From assembly GCA_047967505.1 (NCBI GenBank), contig CM106539.1: a stretch of 64,000 bases of DNA, one strand, 5' to 3'. The stretch is from Dipteris shenzhenensis. Its lineage: Eukaryota; Polypodiophyta; Polypodiopsida; Gleicheniales. The notes below the pieces were generated by a model, which did no database searches, was not told the DNA's origin, and saw only the letters and a program-made list of their open reading frames with translations. Positions 11,646-22,534 of the stretch are shown in pieces. The translations under genes were made by a program, and so were the position numbers. Within the stretch, counting starts at the first letter, position 1; each line of letters starts with the position of its first letter.

Positions 11646-13955
11646 GCTCGATCGGTACGATAGGGGTGCCCTCACCCCCTTCCTCTTCATAGCCGAGGTG
11701 TTACGCTACTTCCTACGTTCCCACGTTGCTAGACTGTCTGAGATGAGGCTTTCGATCTGGCAGGAGCATGAGCTTTTGGATTTAGAGTTCATAGATGACA
11801 TGGCCTTGAACGTGGAGGGATCGGTAGCGAGCCTTGAGGTAGTTAGAGAAGCCTTAGCCATCTAGTGCGAGGTCTCTGGAGCTCATATCAACTGGACCAC
11901 GGATTGGCTTCTTCACAGGGGTAGAGAAGGTCCAGTTTGAGACTGAGGGGCTGCCTTTGGTTTTTAGTGGATTCCAGGGGGATAGACAGCGTGAATTCTG
12001 GGATGCTAGGTAGGGATTGAATTTCAGCAGGGTAATCAGATTGGCCCAGTTCTAGAGAGTGTCCAGAGGAAGCTTATGTATAGAAGCTTGGCCAAAATCT
12101 CCATGGCAAGTAAGTCTCTAGTGGTCAACTAGGTCCTTCTAGCCACGGCTTGGTACATGGCCTCCTACTGGTGTTGTGATGGGGGCTACATGGGGCAGCT
12201 CAGGCGCCTGGTGCGGGCTGGTTTGGATGGCACGAGGAACACCATAACCCAAGTTAATTGGTAGACAATGATTATACCGCATGCATGAGGAGACTTAGGC
12301 ATCATTGATCCAGAGATGCAGAGCGGGGCCCTTTTGGGCAAACTAGTGGTACGTGACTCACTCCAAGGTTAGAGGCCTGGAAGCTCCTTCTATAGAGGGG
12401 GCTTCTTAGGAACACCCCACACATAGGCGGTCAATGGCAACAGTCTCACCGATGGCTTTTCTTAGAGGCCCTCTTCACGGTTAAGGGATGCGGAGCCTTT
12501 TTTGGGTGTGGCAGAGATTGGCAGGGAGGACTCATCTGGCCCCACCTCACTACTACAAAGAGGAGTTCAATTGTCAACAACTTATTTGGCACCTGGAGGT
12601 TCGACAAGATGGATGTATGCTTGGGCAGTAGACACATATAGGATGGGCTCAATGAGAGACTGCCCAACCAGCTCCTTTGGGACATGGAGTAGGCTCCCCT
12701 CGAATGCAAAGGCGCTCTCTCCCATCTCCAAGGAGTAGGACAACAGATGAGAGAGAGAGAGATGCAGCCATCCCTGAGACATGGAGGGCAGCAATGCAGA
12801 CTTATATGCAGATATGTGGGTCAGTTCTCCAGGACATCAGTCCCTCTAAGGGTTATGATTAGGCGAGGTAGCAACCGAGCCAGCTTCGTCAGAGTAGGGC
12901 GTGGAGGGATCCTTTAGCCAGTGACATAGAGAAACCCAAAAATGGATGGGAGCCTGGATTTGCATCATTAGCAGCAATTGATCAGGATGGTGGGCTGCCT
13001 AGGCAAGGCATGGTTTATCGACCCTCCAAGCATCCTGGACCAGGATGCCCCCCGGTGGTGCCTCTAGCTTTGAAAGGGCTGCCTCCTTTGGGAGATCTAG
13101 CGGGATCTAGGAGAGTGGTTCTGGCCATCGAGGGTAGGCTCTGGCCGTCCAGGGTAGGCCACACAAAGAGTGGAGGTGGCCTTTTTCTCCTACACGAAAC
13201 AGATTAGACGGCGGCTATAGATGGAGGCATCAGCTTGGACCGCTTTCAGCAACAGGTGCTCTAGGAGGTCAGAGCCTGTTTTTGGATGTGGCTATGGTCT
13301 AGGCTTTGACCAGCGAAGATCTTGTATTTCTTTCGGTTGATTGCCCCCCCGAGGGTCTACCCATAGGCCCCTAGTTGGTGCAGATGATGGTGGATGGGCA
13401 CTGCCACCACTGCATGGATGGTGTCCCGGAGACATTGCCTTTGGAGCTGCCCGAGCACGTAGAGGATATGGCTGGGATCCAGTCTAGTTCGTGACCCGGA
13501 TACAAAGTATTCTCCGAGTTTTCACTTGGGACATGATGGCCTGGTGACAGAGGGGGGGCATGTCTTCCACATCGGTGAGGTCTCCCAGCTTACAAGCTAC
13601 ACGGGCAGAGCATTCACTGAATGACTTGCCCTCCATCTCAGCGGTGTCTTCTTCCTTCTCATGAGGACGGTGTGTGGGAGATAGTGGCCAGCATCATGGC
13701 ATGGAACATATGGGTTGTGCGTTGAAGCCTAGTGATGGGCAAGCACCGTGTTCCACCAGTGACCACTTTGGTTGCTATTTAGTAGGTCATCATCTATACT
13801 CTGCGCGCCACTTTGGAGCACGGGTCATCGGATTCCGGAGCGAGACCACTGCGAAAGGTTGGAGCGGTTCTACAAGGCATGGCTTGTAGGCACTTTCTAC
13901 ATTTTCAAGCTGCGAGGGATTCGCTGGCTGTATAGTCCTCTCCCTGGTTGTTAGC
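11646..13955 (+). pseudogene. LINE W1, part 2: RT C-terminus and downstream region
   Basis: The protein of part 1 resumes here: GCP followed by LTPFLFIAEVLRYF parallels the GCPLATFLFLFVAEAM of W2, then SGAHINW (W2: AGAHINW) and PVLESVQRKL (W2: PVLESIRRKL). Beyond the end of W2 it contributes otherwise unseen C-terminal sequence, including a Cys/His-rich patch near 13410 and an aromatic-rich tail ending near 13955. Stops and shifts are frequent. No 3' tail can be recognised, so the end is approximate. Confidence 0.65.
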
Positions 13956-15119
13956 CACTGTCTCTGAGATACCCTTGATAGTGAGCTGGATTCTCGGGAA
14001 GCAGGATGGTTTTCTCTTTCTGTCAACCTTTTGTTTTTCCCTAGGTTGGCGCTTTCGAGATAGTTGACTTGTATGGTTGATTTTTCCAAGCATTAATAGG
14101 AAGTTCCTTTTTCTTGGAATAAAAAACTTGTTGGATTGTCTAAGAATCTGCTCTCTCGTTTTGAAAGTATGAATTCCATGAGCTTCTTCATGACCAATAT
14201 CGAAAGCTATGTCTTCCCAATCAATGCCTGGTAAAGCTTTGCTTGTTGAGTTTTTCGAAGATCTCATTTTGAGAATCTTTGGCTACATTCTAGTTGTTTG
14301 GTAGTCCTCCAATCTTGAGCTTCTTTGAGTTGATCCTTTCGTCCTGTTCATTTAGTTCCTTCTGCACCTGTGAATCTGAGGAGCGCTTCACTTCTCCTTT
14401 GAATCCATTAAGCTTCTTATGCATCTCTTCCATCTGAATGTAAACTAACTCCTCAAGTGGGAGTTGGATTGTTTAGTTTGAGCTCAACAACTTTCAAACC
14501 TATGCTTCAGCTCACTGCTCTCCTTCTTGAGAAGGAGAATCTATTGTTTATAAGGCTTCATTCTATCTAGTGTTAGTCAGAGGTGATGCTATTGTTGCAG
14601 CAAAGAAGGCTGCTTCCCTAGTTTTCTGTCACTCATTAGAGAAACAAAAAATAAGAGTGTACATGGACTACCCTTTCTTGCGATGCTGCGGTGACGAACC
14701 GATGCAGATTATGTCTTAGAAGACAAATCTGTATCTTATCTTCCAAGGAATAACATTTTTACTTCAAAGTGATTTGAGCAAACCTCGAAAAGTTGTGTTC
14801 GTTTGTCTGTCTGTGAAAAAACCAGTTAGGAGCAGCAGCCTGGCAAAATTTTGGGATTAGGTGATGATGAATGGCGGCCAGCGAGGGACCTCCCAAGGTT
14901 CGTTTCCAGTAAGCTCCTCTTCTTGGAGGCTCCAAGGTGAGGTCTAACCCCTAGGCTAGGCCATGGAGTTTAGCCCATCTAGGAGTGGGAGTAGGGGAGG
15001 CATAAGAGCGCCTATTAAGAAAATGAGGTTTAATTGAGTGGTGATTTGTAGTCACCATAGAGTGGGTGTCTATCCTATAATGTTTTTGCGTGCAATAAGA
15101 ATAAGCAATACTCAAACCT
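13956..15119. other. Mostly unassigned sequence
   Basis: No intact gene. Apart from the possible ORF1 remnant listed separately (14210-14455, minus strand), I recognise nothing. The minus-strand frame 13905-14267 (120 aa) is basic but has no known domain. Confidence 0.4.
14210..14455 (-). pseudogene. Possible L1-type ORF1 remnant
   Basis: The minus strand reads EEMHKKLNGFKGEVKRSS, then a charged helix and KLKIGGLPN, followed by a stop. A coiled coil leading into a (R/K)I-x-GLP strand resembles the coiled-coil/RRM junction of L1-type ORF1 proteins (Transposase_22-like). The stretch is short and the identification is tentative. Confidence 0.25.
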
Positions 15120-15332
15120 TGTCCTTTATTGGAATTGTTGACTATATATTAGAACACCTATGGTTGACCTGAAATGAAAGATTTGGTCATTAGTAGGCAT
15201 TACCGATGTCAAATTAAGTACTTGCTTGAGTTGTTGAAAACTATGCTTTGCGTTATGTAGCCATTGGGAAGCTTTGAGGCAACAATGTCAGAAAGTGAGA
15301 AAACTTGACATGATAAACATCTTCCAAGCAGA
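15120..15332 (-). pseudogene. Decayed Ty3/Gypsy-like pol remnant, split by the TR-GAG element
   Basis: On the minus strand one frame reads SQWLHNAKHSFQQLKQVL, which resembles the RT/RNase H linker of Ty3/Gypsy polymerases (W-x(n)-C/A-x(n)-F-x-x-LK). Its upstream continuation appears to lie at 18071-18180, on the other side of the gag-only element, consistent with an insertion into an older Gypsy copy. Very degenerate. Confidence 0.35.
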
Positions 15333-15337
15333 GGAGG

Positions 15338-15630
15338 TGTTGGGATAAATGTGATCAAAGGCTTGCTCTAAGGTGCTAGTCTAGACCATGACATAAGTGA
15401 TGATGTAAGTGCAAAGGCCCCCACATGGGAGGCTCCTTTGATTTAGCCAGTTCCTATGATGCAGGGGCTGATTGCCATTGATGTAGGGGAGGTGCCTATG
15501 ATCTAGGACACCTTCCTCTCCACTCTATATAAGGGAGGTTCTCCCTTCATTTCAATACACTTGATTTTGCCTTCACTTGTGCTCTTCCTTCGTGTCATTA
15601 TGCACCTCTTCTATCCCACTCATCTCTTCA
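15338..15630 (+). repeat. 5' LTR of the TR-GAG element
   Basis: Starts TGTTGGGATAAATG and ends CATCTCTTCA. It contains a TATA-like CTATATAAGG at about 15534. Compared with the 3' LTR it lacks roughly 70 bases with a (GT)n run, but keeps the promoter segment the 3' LTR has lost. Confidence 0.85.
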
Positions 15631-15632
15631 TT

Positions 15633-15644
15633 TGGTATCAGAGC
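15633..15644 (+). promoter_or_regulatory. Primer-binding site (initiator Met tRNA)
   Basis: TGGTATCAGAGC, two bases after the 5' LTR, is the standard plant Copia primer site. Confidence 0.9.
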
Positions 15645-16575
15645 TTATAGGTTCTAGAGAATCCAGTTTGAAAGTGCCACCTCATCATCTTCTCCACCAC
15701 CTCCATTTTTGAAGCTCCCTCCTCCTTTCTCTTCAGATTTTGCTAAGCTCCGTTCTCTTCATCCATTGCACCATTTGCCAAACCCTTTGAACTGAAGTGT
15801 CTTCCCCTTGGGGCGCACCTTTGGCTCAAAGCACTCCCCGAGATATCGTCTCTGATGTGCGTACCAACACTCTCTGTCCTCTGCGACTGTTAGCAAAATT
15901 CCGCCTCTACAGTAGAAATGACAACCTGCCCTTCAAGGACAAGTTAGGCAATGCTAAGAGCTTGCTCCTAGTTAAATCTAAGCCCATTTGGTCCAGTGGT
16001 TACTGAGAATTTAGCAAAAGACCAGTCGGCATTGGTGTGACTCTCACGGGCAATGTGGTGCAATTTTTCGCTCCTCCTCTGTGCTTATTCTTTGATATAG
16101 GGACTTCATTCCAGCTCACAAAGCCCCAAATGTAAAGTTATATGGAGTGAGATATCAAGTCTCCAAGTTACTCAGTTTTTTGCAAGCATTTTTTACAGTT
16201 CTTGAAATTTGCTGCTAAAGTAAATGCTAATTGATGCTTGAGGTATGAAGTGGTGCTAAACTACAGTTCAGAGAATGCTTTTTCAGTTTGAAGTTCAGTT
16301 GGCATTGATATCTTGTCAAAATGCCAAGCTCTCAATGCTCTTTCAATGCTAAGCACTTCAAGAAGACTACAAGGAGGACAAAGTACAAGGTAAAGAAGAC
16401 CCCGGCTAAGAAGCTTTGGGAGAAGCCAACTGGGTATGCATATGCTAAACAACTAGGCTTTTCTGAGTTTCTCTCTAGCAATCTACATTTATATGGTGAG
16501 GGAGATTTCTTTGTTGAGCAAGATTAGTCATTTTGTAAGAGAGTAGACACTGCCTGATAAAGGTAAGACCCTCTC

Positions 16576-17440
16576 ATGGCTACCTTTAAGCTTGACAAGT
16601 TCAATGGCCAAGGTTTTCACACTTGGCAAATGAAAATCAAATTTGTGCTTATGAAAGAGAATTTGTGGGACTTGGTCAAGTCACGGAATCAATCATCTCA
16701 AGAAGGTGAATCAACCACAACCAAAGGTAAAGGGAAGGCAAGTGACTCTTCTTCAACTACACCTGCAGATGCTAAAAGGATAGAGAAAGCTTATGCAATA
16801 ATTGCATTTAGGTTTGGGAGATGATTATGTGCATTACATTTTAGATTTGGAATCCCCTTTTGAGGCTTGGCATAAGTTAGATGTGTTATTTGGTGCTAGC
16901 TCATATACTTCTAAGTTGAATTTGAAAATAAATTTCTTTGAACTTAAGATGGATGGAGACAATGTTGCAGCTCATGTTAATGCTTTGAGGAGTCTTATGA
17001 CACAATTGGCCGCAATCAACTCTCCAGTTACTGAAGATGATGCTATGGTTGTGCTCTTGAAGAGTATGCCTCAAGACTATGATTATGTTGTGACTACTTT
17101 GAAGAATCTTCCCCAACTCACACTGGAGGGCATCATCAATGCTTTATAAGAGAAGGAGAGAAAGAACACTTCAAGAATGGGTAAAGTGCACACAGAAGCA
17201 CTTGCAGTAAAGTTTTCATCAAAGAGCAAGTAGAAGGCATGCAAGCATTGTGGGAAAAACAATCATCTTTAGAAGCATTGTTATAAAATCAACCCTTGCA
17301 TTTATTGTGGCAAGAACAATCATTCAGAGAAATTTTGCAATGAGAAGAAGAAAAACATGACAAATCTAGTTGAAGAGAGAACTCCATCAACAAATGAAGA
17401 ATCAAACTTTGTGGTAGAAGACAAAGACTATGCCTTTTGA
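16576..17440 (+). pseudogene. Copia-type gag, broken
   Basis: Begins MATFKLDKFNGQGFHTWQMKI, a typical start of a plant Copia gag (UBN2-like). The frame shifts near 16805 and continues as LGLGDDYVHYILDLESPFEAWHKL to a stop at 17147. Readable coding continues to two zinc knuckles, CKHCGKNNHLxKHC (with an in-frame stop at x) and CIYCGKNNHSEKFC, and ends near 17440. Gag packages the element RNA. About 290 residues would be the undamaged length. No start upstream of 16576 keeps the frame. Confidence 0.85.
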
Positions 17441-17754
17441 GCACTTTGTCTTTGAAATTTTATTTATCATCACTTTGTCAAATTTTGAGGTTCTCTCCTT
17501 GGAGTAGTACTCCAAAAAGAATGTTATGTGTTTTGTCTTTTATAAATCACCTCTGGTCACCATATGATGTAGGCCATGTGATATGTGTTTGGTCTATTCC
17601 ATTTTTGTAAACCTAGACCCTTGGGCACCTTTGCTAGCATGAGATCCTAGCCATAGATTTATCCGTGACCATCATGAGATGGCATGTGTGACCACCATGA
17701 GATGGCATGAGAAACTATGTGACTAGATGTATCCTTGACATAGCATGAGGCAAA

Positions 17755-17770
17755 CCCTTGAAGGGGGGTA
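17755..17770 (+). promoter_or_regulatory. Polypurine tract of the TR-GAG element
   Basis: CCCTTGAAGGGGGGTA immediately precedes the 3' LTR. Confidence 0.7.
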
Positions 17771-18065
17771 CGCTGGGATAAATGTGATCAAGGGCTTGCT
17801 CTAAGGTGCATGTGTGCATCTAGGGGAGTCAGATGTGTGTGTGTGTGTGTAGTAGAAGCACACCTAGTGTTATGAGGTGTCTAGACCATGACATAAGTGA
17901 TGATGTAAGTGCAAAGGCCCCCACATGGGAGGTTCCTTTGATTTAGCCAGTTCCTATGATGTAGGGGCTAATTGCCACTGATGTAGGGAGGTGCCTTGAT
18001 TTTGCCTTCACTTGTGCTCTTCCTTTGTGTCATTATGCACCTCTTCTATCCCACTCATCTCTTCA
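17771..18065 (+). repeat. 3' LTR of the TR-GAG element
   Basis: Matches the 5' LTR but starts CGCTGGG where the 5' LTR has TGTTGGG. It carries an extra segment with (GT)n at about 17831-17850, and lacks about 60 bases including the TATA-like box. It ends CATCTCTTCA next to the TSD GGAGG. Confidence 0.85.
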
Positions 18066-18180
18066 GGAGGAACATACGTCATGACCATTCTTTAGATCGC
18101 CTGATTTTGGATCACCTCAATGTTATCATGTCCATAGAGATTCAATTCTATGAGATGACATGTCCTATGGACTTTATCAT

Positions 18181-19359
18181 CGAGGACACTCATGCTTGAA
18201 GAAGGAATGTTATTTGGGTTACAATGTAGCATGATCCGAATGGGTCCGATGACATAAAGTCCTTAGAGAGAGCAATGGTAATGTATATAAATGTACATAT
18301 GTTCTATTTAAAAGGATTTCTCAAGGATTTAGTTGTTGAGGTTGTTGATGACCAAGGTCCAAGACAACCAGAAGGCTCGTATACCTCCATGCGTATTAAT
18401 ATTGGTTAATTTATTAGCCATTCACCTAGGGTAAGTGTCTAGGGACAAAATGTGGTTAATAAATCAGTGAAATGACCAAGAGGGGCAAAAAGTTAATACA
18501 TGCATGGGGGAAGGGTTAAGACTGGCAAGCAGTTAGGAATAGTAACGGTCCTTCTAGGGAGATGGGGTGCATTCATCTGCATGTTGCAAAGACAATCTAG
18601 AAATTATTACAAAAATTGAAAAGAAACCCAAGCTGGGTGTGTGCAGCAGCAGAATTGTAACATTGAATGCAAAGGCTGGGAGGAGTATCCTGTTTCCGAC
18701 ATCTGCATGTCTATAGTATAAGCTGGGGACATTTAATCAGAGCAGGCAGGGAGGTGGAAACGACAGAGGACTGGGAGGGGGAGACATTTGAGAGGTGCAC
18801 ATCAAGGGGGCAAAAGGGGGTATGGTAGGGATTGGGCTGGAGGGGCACATCAAGGCTGATGCTGATGCGGATGATGCTGATGAAGCTATGGCTGATGCTG
18901 AGGTTGTCACGACAGCGGGCTCCAATATATCATTTGTTTTCTATGTTCATCATCTAATAAGAGCATGGATGCCAATTTTTTTTCTTTGCTAATGAATGGA
19001 CAGACGTGACTATTCCTTCTGTTTTTGAACTCCAATATATAATTTGTTTTTGTATGCTTATCAAAGAGATTCTGGAATCTTTTGAAACCTAGATGGCAGC
19101 TTATTGCTTGGGTACTGATGAGAACATGAGCGTAGCTTTGCTTACTCAGTTATTACTACTTTTTTCTTGTCTTCTACTCTGAATTTTTTCTGAAGTCGCT
19201 TACAAACTCTCTTCTTTCCTTTGTTCTTTTGCTTGTACCATAAAAAGTTTTAATTTGTAGGATTGGATATATTCTAGTCTTATGGAGGTATATATATTTT
19301 TATCATCTGATAAGAGCATGACTTTTAATAATTTTTTTTGCTTTGTTTAAAAAAATCAG
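18181..19359. other. Intron or 5' flank of the SET-domain gene; no other gene
   Basis: AT-rich DNA with a GCTGATGC-type low-complexity patch (18853-18905). A segment at 18948-19021 is a diverged duplicate of 19303-19376, including the splice acceptor and first bases of the first exon seen here. Confidence 0.5.
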
Positions 19360-19418
19360 ATGTGGCTATTCCTGCAGACAAAGAGATCTTTATTAGCTAT
19401 GGAAAAAAGGGCAATGAG
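19360..19418 (+). CDS. SET-domain methyltransferase gene, exon (first in window)
   Basis: After an acceptor (...AAATCAG, 19359) the exon encodes (D)VAIPADKEIFISYGKKGNE and ends at a GT donor (19419). It is the C-terminal end of a SET domain of the Rubisco LSMT/SETD3-SETD6 type: the 'FISYG..GNE' stretch contributes to the S-adenosylmethionine/lysine channel. It joins in phase 0 to the next exon. The exon begins with two bases of a split codon, so earlier exons must lie upstream; I could not find them within the window. The product should methylate lysine in a protein substrate, but the actual substrate cannot be told. Confidence 0.75.
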
Positions 19419-19558
19419 GTTTGCTTTCTCTATTACAAAGAGGCACTGTGTGGTGCATGTGCAGCTTCTCTTAGAGACTTAGTGCAGGACTATGGGAAAT
19501 ATGGGTAAGTTATATTCGGTGTACTCTAAAGGTACTGATGGTAATCTTGGCTATGCAG

Positions 19559-19615
19559 GAACTTCTTTTTCTTTATGGATTTGTTGTGGAAGATAATCCT
19601 GATGACTACCTCATG
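19559..19615 (+). CDS. SET-domain methyltransferase gene, exon 2
   Basis: Flanked by CTATGCAG and GTAATT. Encodes ELLFLYGFVVEDNPDDYLM. The ELLxxYGF motif is the signature end of the SET domain in this family; its Tyr is the conserved active-site tyrosine. The exon is 57 bases, phase 0 on both sides, so it joins exons 1 and 3 without a frame change. Intron 1 is 140 bases and intron 2 is 381 bases, in sharp contrast to the next two introns. Confidence 0.8.
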
Positions 19616-19996
19616 GTAATTTGGCTATCTTGGAAATCAATTCATGAAGCTAAGAAGTAAATACACAAATAGGAAGATGACGTGCAATAGAGTGCTCCCA
19701 TATGCACATAGGTGGTGGTGCAAAATTTTTCAGCGCTTCATGTTGAAGCAGTGATACCATTATCTTCTTAAACATATGCAAGTATATGCTAAACGGAAGA
19801 AAATTAATGTGCTTTGTAAATCAACCTCATAAGATTCCTTGAACATAGTTATTTGCAATGAGTTCTGTCCATATGACTATTTCAACACACTTTGTGGAGG
19901 TAAGAAAAATATCAGGTGTAGGATCACGAGAGCCTTAAAGTTTAAGTGACGTTTAGTGTTTTTTTTTGGGGGGGGGGGGGCGGGGACAATTTTCAG

Positions 19997-20068
19997 GTGC
20001 ATTTCCCTAAGGAGGCCCTTGAACAAGATGTTTGTGCTGACGCCAAAATCCAGCTACTTCAAGAGCAG
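19997..20068 (+). CDS. SET-domain methyltransferase gene, exon 3
   Basis: Acceptor TTTTCAG (19996), donor GT at 20069. Encodes VHFPKEALEQDVCADAKIQLLQEQ in 72 bases, phase 0. In this family the 'DDYLMVH(Y/F)P' linker and the following 'S/A-D-x-K-x-x-LLxxQ' helix connect SET to the C-terminal substrate-binding-like domain. The acceptor is preceded by a T8G12 run (about 19960-19982), an unusual pyrimidine tract. The next exon is 30 kb away. Confidence 0.75.
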
Positions 20069-20282
20069 GTGCAACATGACACACCATATACTTACAAAAT
20101 GTTCAATCATATGTGCATGCCTAGAAAGTCCAAATTGTAGCTGTAGGCTGTCTTGCACCAGATTAAAAGGATTTTGTGTAATCTTGTTGTTTCATTGAGT
20201 TTATTTCTGGCACTCTAACTTTCCTGCACATTCTACCAAATTTAGGGGTGTTTACTGTCAGTTAGGAGCAGTCCTGTTGCAT

Positions 20283-20294
20283 TGGTATCAGAGC
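20283..20294 (+). promoter_or_regulatory. Isolated primer-binding-site-like sequence
   Basis: TGGTATCAGAGC, identical to the initiator-Met-tRNA primer sites at 15633 and 34813, preceded by ...TGTTGCAT. It probably marks the end of a 5' LTR fragment lying between exon 3 and LINE Z2, but no matching LTR partner is visible. Confidence 0.4.
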
Positions 20295-20499
20295 ACTTTT
20301 CATGGGATTTTGTGGGAAATTCTTTGTCCAATCACTTTGAAAAGTGGAGCATCTACTCTTGAGCCCCTAAACAAGTGGGAAATTTCAAGTTTTCTCTCCC
20401 CTAAACAAGTGGTTGTGTTATCCTCCCCAACGCTCCTATTGCTGCTCCTGTAGCCTGCTCGTAGCCTCCCGTAGCCACTCCATCGCTGCTCCTGTAGCC

Positions 20500-20880
20500 T
20501 CCATCGTTGCTTCTGCTCCGCCTAGCCTCTGCCCCTCCGTCCACACTGCTACTGCTATCTCTCTCGCTCACTCATGCTCCCTCGCTCACTCACGCTCAGC
20601 CCCTCGCTCACGCCCTCGCTCCCTCACTCAGCCCCTCGCTCACGCTCATGCTCAGCCCCCTCGCTCATGCTCCCTCACTGCCTCTACGCTCACGCTCTCC
20701 CGCTCAGCTCTCCCTCGCAGCTCTCAGCCCCTCGCTCCCTGCTAACCCCTCACTCCCCTCAACCACCCCTCGCTCCCCGCTACCCCTCGCTCAGCCCCTC
20801 GCTCCCCGCTACCCCCTCACTCAGCCACCTCCCTCCCTTCTTTTCTGCTCATCCACTGCCCCCCCCTTCTCTACTCCCCT
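20500..20880 (+). repeat. CTCGCTCA/CAGCCCCT-rich low-complexity tract
   Basis: Irregular repeats of GCTCACGCTC, CAGCCCCTCGCTC and CTCCCTC upstream of the Z2 ORF1. They encode Ser/Pro/Leu runs in every frame and may be the 5' UTR of Z2. Confidence 0.6.
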
Positions 20881-21239
20881 CGCCACCTTTTTTTTTTTGC
20901 CCGTGGGAACTTCAAAGAAGAAAAAAAAAGAAACCACAACCACCTTTTAAAAAAAAAAAAAAAAATCCTCACCATCCTCGCCATCTTAGCCTCTCCTCCT
21001 TCTCCACCTCTTGGCTGCCTCTCCACTTCAGGCTTCCGCCCTACTTCTCCACCACCTCGCACTGGACGTGCCTCCCATTATGGGAGGGGAACCGGTGCTC
21101 CCGCTCCCGGCTGAACACTAACACTAAGATCTGCACCTGCACCCCAAGAGAAACGGGGGACAAAGCCAAGAAAGATGAAAATAACAACAACAACAAAAAA
21201 AAGCAAACGACACAACTGAATTTGGAGGATGTGAACACA

Positions 21240-22500
21240 CATTACAACCGAAGTGGACTCGGGGTAGACAGCAAGGCAAAGGTAGGACCCGCCTCAGCTT
21301 CTACCTCAACCTCAACTCCCGCTACAGTGTCAGCTTCGTTTTCAGCTCCAACCTCAGCTCCCTCTATCTCTGTCTCTACTTCGACTTCAATCCCCGCTTC
21401 AGGCCCAGCTCTAGTTCTAGTCTCAACTCCATCTACATCTACGATCAGTGACATACTCATGCCCATGGCGCCGGTTGTTGTTCCCTTTCCCTCTTCTCCT
21501 GTTACAGCTCTTGCACAGCTTATGACCCCTACTTCGGAGGTGTCATACACTGTGCCGCATTACGATTCACTCTCCCCTTTCCCTCTCAGTCAGCCCACAC
21601 TCCCACACCCCGCTGGGACTGCCTCATCCATTCCATTGTCATCTCTGTTCCTCACTCAGCCACCGTCCAGTTTTCGGACTCGGTCCCACTCTTTCATGCC
21701 ACAGTCACCACAGTTTCAGCATGGACATGGGTGGATTGATACACCAGAGGCCCGTGAGACCGTGCTCACGGAGATACATAGTTTCCGTGAGCGTGAGATG
21801 GAGCTGGATCGCTTCGCACGGGAACAAGTCCACTTCAACCAGGAGCAGAGCCGCATCATACAGGAGCAAGCTAGGGCCATTCGGGAGCAGGCGGATCTTA
21901 TTCAGGGACTTAGACAAGATATCATGCAGCTCTGACAGGAGGTCACAGCCATACACACTGCCCCAGGGAGTACCCTGGTGGTCGAGGCACAGATTGTGAG
22001 CATGCAATCTACTATTGAGGAGACTTCCAGATGGGTTGACGTGGCCAAATGGGAACCTGCAAGGGTCACCGTTTCGGCTACCCTCATGGAGCAGCATCAG
22101 AGAGCCAGTAAGGCTCTCAACATCAGAGTACGCGGGATCCCACGCACTGAGGCTACACCGATGGTAGATGCGACTGCATTCGTGACCGCTATCTGGGTGG
22201 GGCTGAGCACAGGATAGAGAGGGCATGGCTCGTGGTGAGAGATCCCAACCGAGAGCAACCCCTGATCATACGATTTCATGACACTCAGGCATGAATTTCA
22301 GCTCTACGACGCAAGTCAGTCCTTCGAGATTAACCAGCGATCTCTATGGATGAGGACCTCACACCTCTACAGGTTGAGGAAAGGCGCTCTTTGCTGCAGC
22401 AGCAGGATCAGGTCTGGAAGGAGGGAAAGTGGACAGTGGTACGAGAGGGACGCCTTCTTACAGGCCCTCGTAGGATACCTATCCCCTCCCCTACATAGGG
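21240..22500 (+). pseudogene. LINE Z2 ORF1, L1-type (coiled coil, RRM, C-terminal domain)
   Basis: After a Ser/Thr/Pro-rich N-terminus the frame carries a Glu/Gln/Arg coiled coil (EREMELDRFAREQ ... REQADLIQGL, about 21775-21930) broken by a stop at 21933. Then come an RRM-like strand NIRVRGIP (about 22117), LVVRDPNREQPLIIRF, and a C-terminal domain ISMDEDLTPLQVEERRSLL...GKWTVVREGRLL (about 22340-22460). This is the domain order of L1 ORF1 proteins (Transposase_22-like), which coat LINE RNA as trimers. The other LINEs in the window use a zinc-knuckle ORF1 instead, so Z is a separate lineage. Confidence 0.65.
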
Positions 22501-22534
22501 AAGCGGGGTCTATGAGACTCAGATATCCGAGACC

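Larger units (their letters stand above)
15338..18065 (+). mobile_element. Gag-only LTR retrotransposon (TR-GAG type)
   Basis: A complete but non-autonomous element. It has a 5-bp target-site duplication GGAGG (15333-15337 and 18066-18070), two LTRs, an initiator-Met tRNA primer site, a gag gene with two zinc knuckles, and a polypurine tract. There is no protease, integrase, RT or RNase H between gag and the 3' LTR (only about 330 bases). Copies of this design need enzymes from a related autonomous Copia. Gag is now broken. Confidence 0.85.

Noticed and set aside
20100-20140. KMFNHMCMPRKSKL after exon 3, resembling the N-H-S-C motif of SET domains.
   Set aside because: It follows the exon 3 donor, has a stop soon after, and would be in the wrong order relative to ELLFLYGF.
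20413-20950. Long open frames in the CTCGCTCA-rich tract.
   Set aside because: All frames stay open because of low-complexity composition. The Ser/Pro/Leu runs have no domain.
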